Below, one piece after another: positions 17,924 through 27,446 of a stretch of 64,000 nucleotides of DNA. Each line of letters starts with the position of its first letter. Position 1 is the first letter of the stretch. Under the pieces are notes generated by a model. It worked only from the letters and a program-made list of their open reading frames with translations. It was not told where the DNA came from and did not search any database. The stretch is taken from assembly GCF_032337115.1 (NCBI RefSeq), contig NZ_JAVXZY010000003.1, positions 310,001 through 374,000 of the forward strand, read 5' to 3'. Both the position numbers and the translations under genes were made by a program. Origin of the DNA: Roseateles_C aquae (GTDB lineage Bacteria > Pseudomonadota > Gammaproteobacteria > Burkholderiales > Burkholderiaceae_C).

Positions 17924-17940
17924 ACGCCGAATCTGCCGGC

Positions 17941-18843
17941 CTACTCAAGCTCCGCGCGCAGCTTCAGATAGTGGCTGCGCAAAGCGGCGGGGAGCCGTTC
18001 GGTATAGGCGTCGCGCACATGTCGCCGTGCTGGCGCGAGGTCGGCCTCGCGGGCATTCATCAGCTCGAGCAGGTGCCGTGCGTCCGGGTGGCGGCTGCAG
18101 CCAAAATACTGTGCTAGCAGGCCAGCTGTCTCGCGCAAGGGCAGGTAGAGAAGATCGCTGACCAGCGCGGGTTCGTTCTGACGCAGGTATTCCGCCTCGG
18201 TGGGATAGCCCAGGGTCGCGTCGAATCGGCCCAGTTTCATCAGCCGCAGTGCTTCGGCCAGCAGGCTGTCTTGCCGGAATTCGCGCACCGCGTCGGGGCG
18301 TGCCGCACGGGCGCGTGCCAGTAGGGGATCCAGCTCGGCGCCAAAGCTGCGCCTGGCAGTGACGCCGAGATGGAAATCGGCAATTTGCAAGGCATCGGCC
18401 AGCGAGATGCGGCCCTCGCTGTCGCGCTGCAGCTTCTTGGCCAGCGGGCTGGATGCCGGCATCAGCAAGACCTGGGGCAACTGCCAGGTGAAGGGGTGCA
18501 AGGCGAAATCCATGAACTGCTCGCGTTCCGGCGTGCGCAGCATGCTGGCCGTGCAGGCCGGCTTGCCTGCCTTCATTTGCGCCGTTTGACGCAATGGCGC
18601 CGAGGGCTCGTTGTGGTGCTCAAATTCGGGCAGCAGCTTCTGTACATCGCGCAGCAATTGGTCGCTCAAACCCTGCCCTTGCTGCGCGCCGCTGACGATG
18701 TAGTAGGGCGGAAAGTCCAGCACCTGCCAGTACACCGGCGGCCGCGCACCAGCAGGCGTGGCAGGCTGCGCGTTCGCCAGTCCGCAGGCCAGGCTAGCGC
18801 CGAGGATCGCGATGCAGGTCCGCCATCGGTTTGCCGACTTCAT
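17941..18843 (-). CDS. TIGR02285-type periplasmic solute-binding-like protein
   Basis: A 300-residue exported protein with signal peptide (CIAILGASLACGLANA) and a type II periplasmic-binding-protein layout beginning VYWQVLDFPPYYIVSGAQQGQGLSD, as in the TIGR02285 family related to the amino-acid-binding PBPs. No permease or ATPase gene is nearby, so it may be a sensor or an orphan binder. The ATG at 18843 is chosen because AAGGAG lies six bases upstream. Confidence 0.78.
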   Translation of the reverse strand: MKSANRWRTCIAILGASLACGLANAQPATPAGARPPVYWQVLDFPPYYIVSGAQQGQGLSDQLLRDVQKLLPEFEHHNEPSAPLRQTAQMKAGKPACTASMLRTPEREQFMDFALHPFTWQLPQVLLMPASSPLAKKLQRDSEGRISLADALQIADFHLGVTARRSFGAELDPLLARARAARPDAVREFRQDSLLAEALRLMKLGRFDATLGYPTEAEYLRQNEPALVSDLLYLPLRETAGLLAQYFGCSRHPDARHLLELMNAREADLAPARRHVRDAYTERLPAALRSHYLKLRAELE

Positions 18844-18916
18844 CAGAACTCCTTGAAGAGGCACGGTTCAGCTGAGGCCACTGAAGCGCTGCTGGTTTCG
18901 CGCAACCCCGCGGAGC

Positions 18917-19309
18917 TTACTCGCTGCGGCCACGGCGTGGCGCCGGCTTTGAGTTCGACTTGCGTGCAGTCTTGGCGCTTTTCAGGGCCTGGGCACGCAG
19001 TGCGGCTTCCAGGGCCAGGCGCGCCCAGGGCAGCATCAGCGCTGGTGACTCCAGCGCATCCTCGGGCGGGCTGTAGTAGCGCAGGCCGGTTGTTTGCCCC
19101 TCGCGGCTGTACTCGAAACGGCGGCAGCCGGCAGTTTCGAAGCGGGGCAGGCTGAGCTCGTCGGCTTTCAGCCAGAGTTGCTCGAAGGCGATGATCGCGA
19201 TGAAGAGCTCATCGACATAGATGCCATAGCCGCCAAACATACGCCGTGAGCGCAGCGAGCCCAGCGGCGCCAACAGTTCCAGAGCGTGGTCGAGCAGTTC
19301 CTTGGACAT
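18917..19309 (-). CDS. TfoX/Sxy family protein
   Basis: A 130-residue protein with the TfoX N-terminal domain: the conserved RRMFGGYGIYVDELFIAII block, then LWLKADE and RYYSPPEDAL. It ends in a basic tail (KTARKSNSKPAPRRGRSE). TfoX promotes competence gene expression in Haemophilus and Vibrio, but short single-domain homologues are widespread and mostly uncharacterised. Its start lies seven bases from the divergent folate-type gene. Confidence 0.85.
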   Translation of the reverse strand: MSKELLDHALELLAPLGSLRSRRMFGGYGIYVDELFIAIIAFEQLWLKADELSLPRFETAGCRRFEYSREGQTTGLRYYSPPEDALESPALMLPWARLALEAALRAQALKSAKTARKSNSKPAPRRGRSE

Positions 19310-19315
19310 CGGTCA

Positions 19316-19963
19316 ATGATAGAGCGGCCAGGCTGGCGGCAAGGCCTGAGCCCGGCTACGATCGGCGCTCTTCTCCAGCATGGGTTTGAACGCGTGGACT
19401 TGAACGACAAGCCGGCCCTGCGCCACAAGCTGATCCAGGATCGCCTGAATCTGCCCGATCGCCTGGCGCTGGCCGCTCAGATGCAAGAGGTGCTGCGCGT
19501 CTGGCTGGTGCGCCGCCGCGAGACGACGATAGGCGCCTACTGGCCCATCAAGGGCGAGTTCGACCCCTTGCCGGCGCTGTACCGCTGGAGTGAAGCGCAT
19601 CCGGATCGACGCATCGGCCTGCCGGTGGTCGACAAGCAGCATGGCACGCTGCGTTTTCATGTCTGGTACCCGGGCTGCCCGATGGAAGACGATGCTTACG
19701 GCATCCCCAAACCCAAGGACACCGAAGTCTTCGAGCCACAGCTGCTGGTCGTGCCCTGCGTCGGATACGGTCCCTGCGGCCTGCGCCTGGGCTATGGCGG
19801 CGGCTTCATGGATCGCACCTTGGCCGAGTTGCGGCCGCGGCCGGCGACCGTCGGCGTCGGTTATGCCCACGGCTTCCAGCCGCTGCTAAAGGCCGAGACT
19901 CACGATGTGCCGCTGGACGCGATGATCACCGAGGAAGGCGTGGTCTGGGACAAGAACGGCTGA
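19316..19963 (+). CDS. 5-formyltetrahydrofolate cyclo-ligase family protein (paralogue 2)
   Basis: A second 5-FCL-type protein, only distantly similar to the one at 15.4 kb. It has KPALRHKLIQDRLNL, TIGAYWPIKGEFDPLPAL, LLVVPCVGYGPCGLRLGYGGGFMDRTLAEL and a VGYAHGF segment. The nucleotide-binding GYGGG loop is kept, but FDR becomes MDR and spacing differs, so it may act on another folate or repair substrate. Start uncertain: ATG 19316, or GTG 19394, which gives a family-like N-terminus. Confidence 0.8.
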   Translation: MIERPGWRQGLSPATIGALLQHGFERVDLNDKPALRHKLIQDRLNLPDRLALAAQMQEVLRVWLVRRRETTIGAYWPIKGEFDPLPALYRWSEAHPDRRIGLPVVDKQHGTLRFHVWYPGCPMEDDAYGIPKPKDTEVFEPQLLVVPCVGYGPCGLRLGYGGGFMDRTLAELRPRPATVGVGYAHGFQPLLKAETHDVPLDAMITEEGVVWDKNG

Positions 19964-20039
19964 GGTGCCGGCACGGTCAGCGCTGTTGATCGGCCCTGCC
20001 TGATGGACAATGCGGCCCTTCACGAACAGGCTGCCGCTC

Positions 20040-21404
20040 ATGACCGCTACCCCCGCTGCTGGTGCAGACATCGCCGCGCTGTATGCGCAACACATCGCCA
20101 TCTGCCAAACCCGCGCCGAACGCGCGCTGGGCCTGAGCGGGCATGACGCCCTGCTGATCGCTGCCGGTGTCGAGAAGTACGCCTTTCTCGACGACCGGCC
20201 CTATCTGTTCCAGCCCAATCCGCATTTCAAGGCCTGGTTGCCGCTGTGCGCCCACCCCTACAGCTGGCTGCTGGTGCGCCCGGGGAAAAAGCCGCTGCTG
20301 GTCTACTACCAGCCCGATGATTACTGGCATGTGCCGCCGGCGGCGCCGAGCGGCTTCTGGCTGGAGCATGTCGAGTTGCGCGTGATCAGCGAGCCCGAGC
20401 AGGCGCTGGCCCAACTGGCGGATCAGCTGCCCGCCGATCTCGCGCGTCTGGCCATCGTGGGCGAGGCCGATGCAGCGCTGCAGCATCTGCAGCCGAACAA
20501 CCCGGCGGCCCTGATCGACAGCCTGCACTGGGCGCGTGCCTGCAAGACCGAGTACGAGCTGGACAGCATGCGCGCGGCCTCGCGCCTGGCCACCCGCGCC
20601 CATCTGGCCGCGCGCGATGCCTTCCTGGCCGGTGGATCCGAAGCCGAGATCCACCGCGCCTACCTGATCGCCTGCGGCCATACCGACCGCGATCTGCCCT
20701 ACAGCAATATCGTCGGCCTGAACGAGCATGCGGCCGTGCTGCACTACCAGTACCAGGACGTTCAGCGCCCGGCGCAGTGGCGCTCGCTGCTGGTTGACGC
20801 GGGCGCGCAGGTCAACGGTTATGCAGCGGATATCACCCGCACCTGGACCCGCGGCGATGCCGACAGCGCCGAATTCGATGCCGTGCTGGCCGCGATGGAA
20901 GTGGCACAGCTGGCCTTGGTGGATGAGGTGCGCAAGGGCGTCGACTACCGCGACATCCACCTGAGCACCCATCGCCATCTGGCCCGCATCCTGAAGCAGC
21001 AGGGCATCGTCGCAATGAGCGAGGAAGCGATGCTGGCGGAGCGGGTGACCAGCATCTTCATGCCCCACGGCATCGGCCATCTGCTCGGCCTGCAGGTGCA
21101 CGATGTGGGCGGCTTCATGGCCGGCGAGGCCGGCGGCACGCGCGACAAGCCCGAGGGCCACCGCTATCTGCGCCTGACCCGCGACCTGCTGCCCGGCATG
21201 GTCGTCACCATCGAGCCGGGCCTGTATTTCATCCCGACCCTGCTCAAGCAGTTGCGCGCGATGCCGGCCGCGGCCAGTGTCGACTGGGCCAAGGTCGAAC
21301 GCCTGTCCCGCTTTGGCGGCATCCGCATCGAGGACGATGTGGTCTGCCGCGCCGAGGGCGCGCCGGAAAACCTGACGCGCGACGCCTTTGCGCTGCTGGG
21401 CTGA
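20040..21404 (+). CDS. pepQ: Xaa-Pro dipeptidase PepQ (M24 aminopeptidase P family)
   Basis: A 454-residue cytosolic metallopeptidase for dipeptides with C-terminal proline. An N-terminal creatinase-like domain is followed by the pita-bread catalytic domain. The five metal ligands are visible: two Asp in LLVDAGAQVNGYAADITRTW, His in MPHGIGHLLGLQVHD, Glu in TIEPGLYF and Glu in GGIRIEDD. The length fits the proteobacterial PepQ group. The ATG at 20040 is preferred over 20010. Confidence 0.92.
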   Translation: MTATPAAGADIAALYAQHIAICQTRAERALGLSGHDALLIAAGVEKYAFLDDRPYLFQPNPHFKAWLPLCAHPYSWLLVRPGKKPLLVYYQPDDYWHVPPAAPSGFWLEHVELRVISEPEQALAQLADQLPADLARLAIVGEADAALQHLQPNNPAALIDSLHWARACKTEYELDSMRAASRLATRAHLAARDAFLAGGSEAEIHRAYLIACGHTDRDLPYSNIVGLNEHAAVLHYQYQDVQRPAQWRSLLVDAGAQVNGYAADITRTWTRGDADSAEFDAVLAAMEVAQLALVDEVRKGVDYRDIHLSTHRHLARILKQQGIVAMSEEAMLAERVTSIFMPHGIGHLLGLQVHDVGGFMAGEAGGTRDKPEGHRYLRLTRDLLPGMVVTIEPGLYFIPTLLKQLRAMPAAASVDWAKVERLSRFGGIRIEDDVVCRAEGAPENLTRDAFALLG

Positions 21405-21443
21405 GCCTTGAACGCGGCGGTGCTGTAGCAGCGCCAACAAAGA

Positions 21444-21475
21444 AAAAGCCGCCGGGCTCCAGCCAGGCGGCTTTT
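21444..21475. terminator. Bidirectional terminator between pepQ and ompW copy 2
   Basis: AAAAGCCGCC (21444-21453) pairs perfectly with GGCGGCTTTT (21466-21475). The A and T flanks make it work on both strands, ending both convergent genes. Confidence 0.88.
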
Positions 21476-21515
21476 GTTTGTGGCAGCTCGTTCAAGCTGC
21501 CCGGGCGCCTCGGAC

Positions 21516-22127
21516 TTAGAAGCGGAAGCCCAGGCCCACGCCGATCAGCAGCGGATCGACCTTGAAGGTGCCGACTTCAGTGCCCTTGGAGTAGACCTTG
21601 GTGCCGATCTGTGCCTTCTTCAGGTCCACATTCAGGTACAGGTTCTTGCTCAGCTCATAGTCGAAGCCGATCTGGAAAGACAGGCCCAGGCTGGTGTGCT
21701 TGACGCTGGGCGACAGCGCAGCATCAACGGCCGGAGCGAACTCGACGTTCGAGAAGATCGTGTAGTTGATGCCAGCGCCGATGTAGGGGCGGAAGGCGTC
21801 ATTCGGCGCGAAGTGGTACTGCAGGCTCAGCGTCGGGGGCAGGTGCTTCAGCGTGCCGATCTCGGTGCCATTGGACGACAGCGTGTGCTTTTGCGGGTAG
21901 GTCAGGATCAGCTCAGCCGCCAGATTGGGCGAGAAGTAGTAGCTGAAGTCGACTTCGGGGATGACCTTGTTGTTGATCGTCAGGCCCAGACCGGTGCTGT
22001 CCTTGTTGGCCGAGTCGATGTTGACGGCGCGCACGCGCATTCCCCACGGGCCTTCGGCGGCTTGGACGGCGACGGCCGTGCAAGCGATGGCGACGGCGGT
22101 AAGGGTGCGGGCTGCAAACTTGTTCAT
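21516..22127 (-). CDS. OmpW family outer membrane protein (copy 2)
   Basis: A 203-residue OmpW porin with a clear signal peptide (MNKFAARTLTAVAIACTAVAVQAAE), then GPWGMRVRAVNID, VDFSYYFSPNLAAELILTYP, LPPTLSLQYHF and FRPYIGAGINYT, ending with aromatic FRF. It is closer to canonical OmpW than the copy at 1.2 kb. The region 73-136 bases upstream of its start holds a large inverted repeat with FNR-like half sites, suggesting redox control; ompW genes respond to FNR-type regulators in enterobacteria. Confidence 0.92.
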   Translation of the reverse strand: MNKFAARTLTAVAIACTAVAVQAAEGPWGMRVRAVNIDSANKDSTGLGLTINNKVIPEVDFSYYFSPNLAAELILTYPQKHTLSSNGTEIGTLKHLPPTLSLQYHFAPNDAFRPYIGAGINYTIFSNVEFAPAVDAALSPSVKHTSLGLSFQIGFDYELSKNLYLNVDLKKAQIGTKVYSKGTEVGTFKVDPLLIGVGLGFRF

Positions 22128-22199
22128 CTCGATAGCTCCTTGTTGGCGGGCATCACAGGCCCGATGAAGCTATTGGAGAACCCCGCGACGGGTAAACCC

Positions 22200-22263
22200 T
22201 TGATCTGACGCAAGTCGCACCAGCCACCCGGCGGGCTGGCCGGGCCGATTTGCGTCAGATCAA
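22200..22263. promoter_or_regulatory. 14-bp perfect inverted repeat upstream of ompW copy 2 (FNR/CRP-like half sites)
   Basis: TTGATCTGACGCAA (22200-22213) and its exact reverse complement (22250-22263) flank 36 bases that contain a second small stem, CCAGCC/GGCTGG (22220-22225/22234-22239). Each arm holds one FNR-type half site (TTGAT or ATCAA). The right arm overlaps the last bases of metF, so it could also act on the metF transcript end, but no T run follows. Confidence 0.55.
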
Positions 22264-23123
22264 GCTTGTGCGCCCAGGCTGAGGCGTTTGCACAACTCCA
22301 GCGTCAAAGCCGATTGGTTGAGCGTATAGAAGTGGATGCCGGGCACGCCGCCGGCGATCAGCCGCTCGCACAGCTGGCCGATCACATCCAGGCCGAAGGC
22401 GCGGATCGAAGCGCTGTCGTCCATGAAGCCTTCCATCTTCAGCGCCACCCAGCGCGGGATGTCGATGCCATCGCGGGCAGCGAACTGGGCGATGCGGGCG
22501 TAGTTGTGGAAGGGCATGATGCCCGGCACGATGGGGGCCGTAACGCCCAGCTTGCGCGCCTCGTCGACAAAGTGAAAGTAGGCGTCGGCGTTGAAGAAGA
22601 ACTGGGTGATCGCACCGCTGGCGCCGGCCGCCATCTTGTCGGCAAAGTGTTGCAGATCGCGGGCCGCGTAGCGCTGCTGCGGGTGGTACTCCGGATAGGC
22701 GGCAACCTCGATCTGCCAGTCTGGCCCCTGCGTCTCGCGGATGAAGCGCACCAGCTCGGCCGCATAGCGGAACTCACCGGCCGTGGCCGTGCCGCTGGGC
22801 AGGTCACCGCGCAGCGCGACGACGCGGCGGATATTCTGGGCCCGGTAGGTGGCCAGGATCTCGGCGATGCTCTCACGGGTCGAGCCCACGCAGGACAGGT
22901 GCGGCGCTGCCTCGAAGCCGAGTGCGGCAATGCCGCTGACGGTGGCCAGCGTCTTCTCGCGCGTCGAGCCGCCGGCGCCATAGGTGACGCTGAAATAGTG
23001 CGGGTTCAGCACGCTGAGATCCTGCACCACGGTCTTGAGTTTCTCGGCACCGACCGGTGTGTTGGGCGGGAAGAACTCGAAACTGACCGGCGGGCGGCCG
23101 GTCTGGGGGATAGTCATGCTCAT
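22260..23123 (-). CDS. metF: Methylenetetrahydrofolate reductase (MetF)
   Basis: A 287-residue flavoenzyme reducing 5,10-methylene-THF to 5-methyl-THF for methionine synthesis. Family landmarks are VSFEFFPP near residue 13, FSVTYGAGGSTREKT, HLSCVGSTRE, VALRGDLP and the FFNADAYFHFVDEARKLGV block. The length matches bacterial MetF. It overlaps tlyA by four bases and is two genes downstream of ahcY on the same strand, so methyl-group recycling genes are clustered. Confidence 0.95.
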   Translation of the reverse strand: MSMTIPQTGRPPVSFEFFPPNTPVGAEKLKTVVQDLSVLNPHYFSVTYGAGGSTREKTLATVSGIAALGFEAAPHLSCVGSTRESIAEILATYRAQNIRRVVALRGDLPSGTATAGEFRYAAELVRFIRETQGPDWQIEVAAYPEYHPQQRYAARDLQHFADKMAAGASGAITQFFFNADAYFHFVDEARKLGVTAPIVPGIMPFHNYARIAQFAARDGIDIPRWVALKMEGFMDDSASIRAFGLDVIGQLCERLIAGGVPGIHFYTLNQSALTLELCKRLSLGAQA

Positions 23124-23887
23124 GCCTTGTCTGTCTCGCTCTGGGCCTTGCGTGCCCAGAGGAAAAATTCGGTGTTGCCATCGCCGCCGGCAATGGTGCT
23201 TTCAAAATAGCCGAGCGTCTGCCAGCCTGTAGCAGCGGCGGCCTCGCGAGCTCGTGCCTCGAGCAGCGGGTATTGCGCCGCATCCTTGACCAGCCCTCCG
23301 CGGCCCAGCGCCTTGGGGCCCAGCTCGAACTGCGGCTTGATCAGCAGCAAGACCTGACCCCCATCGGCCAGCCAGGGCCGCAGATGGGGCAGGGCGCCAA
23401 TCATCGAGATGAAGCTCAGGTCACCGACGATCAGGGCGAAGCCGCCTTCCGGTGCCTGCTGTGCCAGCGCCGAGCCGGCCAGCTCACGCACATGCAGGCC
23501 TTCGAGCAGCGTCACGCGGGGATCAGCCTGCAGCGAGGCATGCAACTGCCCGTGGCCGACATCGACGCCGACCACGCGTGCCGCACCGGCTTTCAGCAGG
23601 CAGTCGCTGAAGCCGCCGGTGCTCTGGCCGATGTCCAGCACCGTCAAGCCCCTCACGTCCAGGCCGCTGGTCTTCAGCGCCCCTTCGAGCTTCAAGCCGC
23701 CGCGCGAGACATAGCGCAGCTCGGCGTCGTCAGTGATCAGCAGGGCCTCATGCTCACCGACCTCCTCGCCCGCCTTCTTCACCACCGCGCCCGAGGCGCG
23801 CAGCACGGCACCTCGCTCGATCAGCCGCTGTGCGGCGGAGCGGGTCGGGGCGAGTTGCTGGGTAGTCAGGCGAAGGTCAGCGCGCAT
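23120..23887 (-). CDS. tlyA: TlyA family rRNA (cytidine-2'-O)-methyltransferase
   Basis: A 255-residue protein with an N-terminal S4 RNA-binding domain (MRADLRLTTQQLAPTRSAAQ, RLIERGAVLRASG) joined to an FtsJ-like methyltransferase with SAM motif TVLDIGQSTGGFSDCLLKAGA and the YVSRGGLKLEGAL linker typical of TlyA. In mycobacteria TlyA methylates 16S and 23S rRNA; older annotations call it a hemolysin. It overlaps metF by four bases. A long hairpin region separates it from ahcY. Confidence 0.9.
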   Translation of the reverse strand: MRADLRLTTQQLAPTRSAAQRLIERGAVLRASGAVVKKAGEEVGEHEALLITDDAELRYVSRGGLKLEGALKTSGLDVRGLTVLDIGQSTGGFSDCLLKAGAARVVGVDVGHGQLHASLQADPRVTLLEGLHVRELAGSALAQQAPEGGFALIVGDLSFISMIGALPHLRPWLADGGQVLLLIKPQFELGPKALGRGGLVKDAAQYPLLEARAREAAAATGWQTLGYFESTIAGGDGNTEFFLWARKAQSETDKA

Positions 23888-23915
23888 GGAAAAAATGAAG
23901 CAGTGCAGCGTGCAG

Positions 23916-24037
23916 CCCGGGCGTAGCGAGCAGGCTTCAGGCTAGGCGCGGGCGGATCCGCAGACCGGAACGTAGCAGCGCTACGTGAGGATCTGCGGAG
24001 GGACCCGCAACGACGGCTGAAGCCTGCGCAGTAGCCC
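23916..24037. repeat. Long imperfect inverted repeat between tlyA and ahcY
   Basis: Nested arms pair GCAGGCTTCAG with CTGAAGCCTGC, TCCGCAGA with TCTGCGGA, and ACGTAGC with GCTACGT at the centre, making one hairpin of about 120 bases. There is no T run, so it is not a simple terminator. It may process or stabilise the ahcY-tlyA-metF transcript or be an intergenic repeat family member. Confidence 0.6.
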
Positions 24038-24045
24038 GCAATTGC

Positions 24046-25473
<1,428 letters not shown>

Positions 25474-25561
25474 GCGGGCTCCTTCAGTGGGTTGAAGCCG
25501 CTGCCATCGTGCGCGAGTGAGGGGAATCCGAGGACGCAAATCACCCACGCAGGACTTCAGC

Positions 25562-25654
25562 GGGTGAGCGCGGTTGCTGGGCCTGCCGACCACGGTGTCG
25601 ACAGCGCTTGATCCGAGCCTGGCCTCAGCTGAAAGAGGTTGCAACGCTCCTCGG
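25562..25654 (-). promoter_or_regulatory. SAH riboswitch in the ahcY leader
   Basis: On the minus strand the leader reads CCGAGGAGCGTTGC (25654-25641), then a CCTC...GAGG hairpin, then CAGGCTCGG (25621-25613), and later CGCGCTCACCC (25572-25562). This matches the SAH (ahcY) riboswitch consensus: P1 pairs CCGAG with CTCGG, a P2 hairpin lies between, and a pseudoknot joins GAGCG to CGCTC. SAH binding turns on ahcY. Position and orientation, about 90 bases before the ahcY start, are as expected. Confidence 0.88.
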
Positions 25655-25730
25655 AATGGGCGCAATTCTAGACCAGAAGCTGGCCTAGGTTCATTGGAAC
25701 AGCGTGTGAATTGAGGACAATCCCGCCACC

Positions 25731-26519
25731 ATGCAGCCACTGGATCAATGCCCGCCGGCCCAGCTCGCCGCCGTGCGCGGCGTGCTGACCGATATCGACG
25801 ACACGCTGACCGAGGCGGGCGCCATCGCACCGGAGGCGCTGACGGCGCTGCAGCGCCTGGCTGCGGCCGGCATCCCGGTGATCGCCATCACTGGCCGCCC
25901 GGCCGGTTGGAGCGAGCCCTTCGCGCTGGCCTGGCCGGTCCATGGCATCGTTGCCGAGAACGGCGCGGTGCTGCTGCGCCGCGATGGCGAGCGCCTGAGC
26001 GTCGAGTTCAGCCAGGACGAGGCGACACGGCGTGACAACTTCGCCCGCCTGCAGCGCTGCGCTGCCGCCGTGCTGGCCGAGGTGCCCGGCAGCAGCCTGG
26101 CTCGCGACAGCTCCGGCCGCCTGACCGACATCGCGATCGACCACAGCGAGTTTGCCCATCTCGACGCCATGCAGATCGAGGCCGTCTGCGCCGTGATGCG
26201 CACCCACGGCCTGCAGGCCACGGTCAGCTCCATCCACATCAACGGCTGGATAGGCGCCCACAGCAAATGGACGGCGGCGCAATGGGCGGTGCCGCGTCTG
26301 CTCGGCCTGGACTTCGATCCCGCCGATTGGCTGTTTGTGGGCGACTCCAGTAATGATCAGCTGATGTTCGAGCACCTGCCGCTGAGCGTCGGCGTGGCCA
26401 ATATCGCGCGCTTCCTGCCGCAGCTGCAGCACCGGCCGCGCTATCTGACCCGCGGTGAGCGTGGCAGTGGCTTTGCCGAGCTGGCGCAGCGCCTGCTGGC
26501 AGCGCGAACGGTGGGTTGA
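25731..26519 (+). CDS. HAD-IIB family phosphatase
   Basis: A 262-residue haloacid-dehalogenase-type hydrolase. Motif I is TDIDDTLTE near residue 21, motif II ITGRP, and motif IV VGDSSNDQLMFEHL. The cap pattern fits subfamily IIB (Cof, sucrose-phosphate phosphatase and mannosyl-3-phosphoglycerate phosphatase-like). It probably dephosphorylates a sugar phosphate; the substrate is not evident. It is divergent from ahcY. Confidence 0.88.
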   Translation: MQPLDQCPPAQLAAVRGVLTDIDDTLTEAGAIAPEALTALQRLAAAGIPVIAITGRPAGWSEPFALAWPVHGIVAENGAVLLRRDGERLSVEFSQDEATRRDNFARLQRCAAAVLAEVPGSSLARDSSGRLTDIAIDHSEFAHLDAMQIEAVCAVMRTHGLQATVSSIHINGWIGAHSKWTAAQWAVPRLLGLDFDPADWLFVGDSSNDQLMFEHLPLSVGVANIARFLPQLQHRPRYLTRGERGSGFAELAQRLLAARTVG

Positions 26520-26523
26520 GTAT

Positions 26524-26540
26524 CCCCCAACAGTAGGGTT
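26524..26540 (+). promoter_or_regulatory. CCCCCAACAGTAGGGTT dyad, second occurrence
   Basis: Nearly the same as the dyad at 10072-10089, and likewise upstream (about 135 bases) of an exported-protein start. It may be an operator for a shared regulator. Confidence 0.4.
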
Positions 26541-26675
26541 CGAGATTCGGTCGATGGCCCATATCATGCCGCCGCAGTCTGGTCTGCCGCGGTGCTGGCA
26601 ATGAAGGGCATTGACGGCCAACACTTTTAAAAAGTGAGCCACCGGCGGGGCCGGTGCTGCTCAACGGAGGTGAGG

Positions 26676-27443
26676 ATGAACGCGAGAATCCATGCGCTGC
26701 GGCGGGTATGCCTGGTGGCCGGTGTGGTGCTGGCTGCCCCATGGGCGCACGCGGTCGAAGTGAAACGGCTGGCCTTGATGTCTGTCTTGGGCGACCAGGT
26801 CAATGTTGTCATTCAACAAGACACGACCGGCAGCAATCTGGACAGGAACCGGAAGCAAGTCATCAATGTGGATCCGGGTGAATTCGAGCAAGATGCTATC
26901 GACGCCGCCGTGTCGGCATTGCGCAAGCTGCCCAAACCGAGTGTGAGCTCGATGTTGATGTTGGCGCGGCCCACGGACCGTTCGCTTCCATTTGCTTTTG
27001 ACGGGCGCAAGCTTCAGCCGACTGAGGGCTTGATTGCCGGTGTAACGCAGGCCGGAGCCAGCCACTTGCTACTGGTCGTGCCCCAACGCGCACCGACCAG
27101 CATCCAGCTTTATCACACGGCAGTCGGGACGGGCAGCTTGGAAGGCTTGGGCTTCTACCTGGATACGCGCAGGACTGTGGTCAATGTGGATACGGGCGAA
27201 ACCAGCTGGGGCATTCTGGCGCCTTATGCATATTTCAAGCTGATGCTGGTCGACGTGCAGAGCTGGGAGATCGTTGCCGAGCACCGTGCTACGGCCAGCG
27301 CTCCGCAGCCAGCAGCGCGCAGCCCGAACGGCATCAGTGTCTGGGGCGCCCTGAGTGCGGCGGAAAAGATTCAGATGTTGCACAAGCTGATTTGTCGAGA
27401 AGTTGCCCTTGCCGTGCCAGCGTTGTTCGAATCAGCAATGTGA
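26676..27443 (+). CDS. Exported protein of unknown function
   Basis: A 255-residue protein with a signal peptide (MNARIHALRRVCLVAGVVLAAPWAHA), then a mixed alpha/beta region with VKRLALMSVLGDQVNVVI, SHLLLVVPQRAPTSIQLYHTAVGTGSLEGLGFYLD and YAYFKLMLVDVQSWEIVAEHRATAS. I recognise no family with certainty; the pattern resembles periplasmic proteins that assemble on phosphorelay or lipoprotein systems but this is not evidence. The ATG at 26676 is set by GGAGGTGAGG. Confidence 0.75.
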   Translation: MNARIHALRRVCLVAGVVLAAPWAHAVEVKRLALMSVLGDQVNVVIQQDTTGSNLDRNRKQVINVDPGEFEQDAIDAAVSALRKLPKPSVSSMLMLARPTDRSLPFAFDGRKLQPTEGLIAGVTQAGASHLLLVVPQRAPTSIQLYHTAVGTGSLEGLGFYLDTRRTVVNVDTGETSWGILAPYAYFKLMLVDVQSWEIVAEHRATASAPQPAARSPNGISVWGALSAAEKIQMLHKLICREVALAVPALFESAM

Positions 27444-27446
27444 ACG

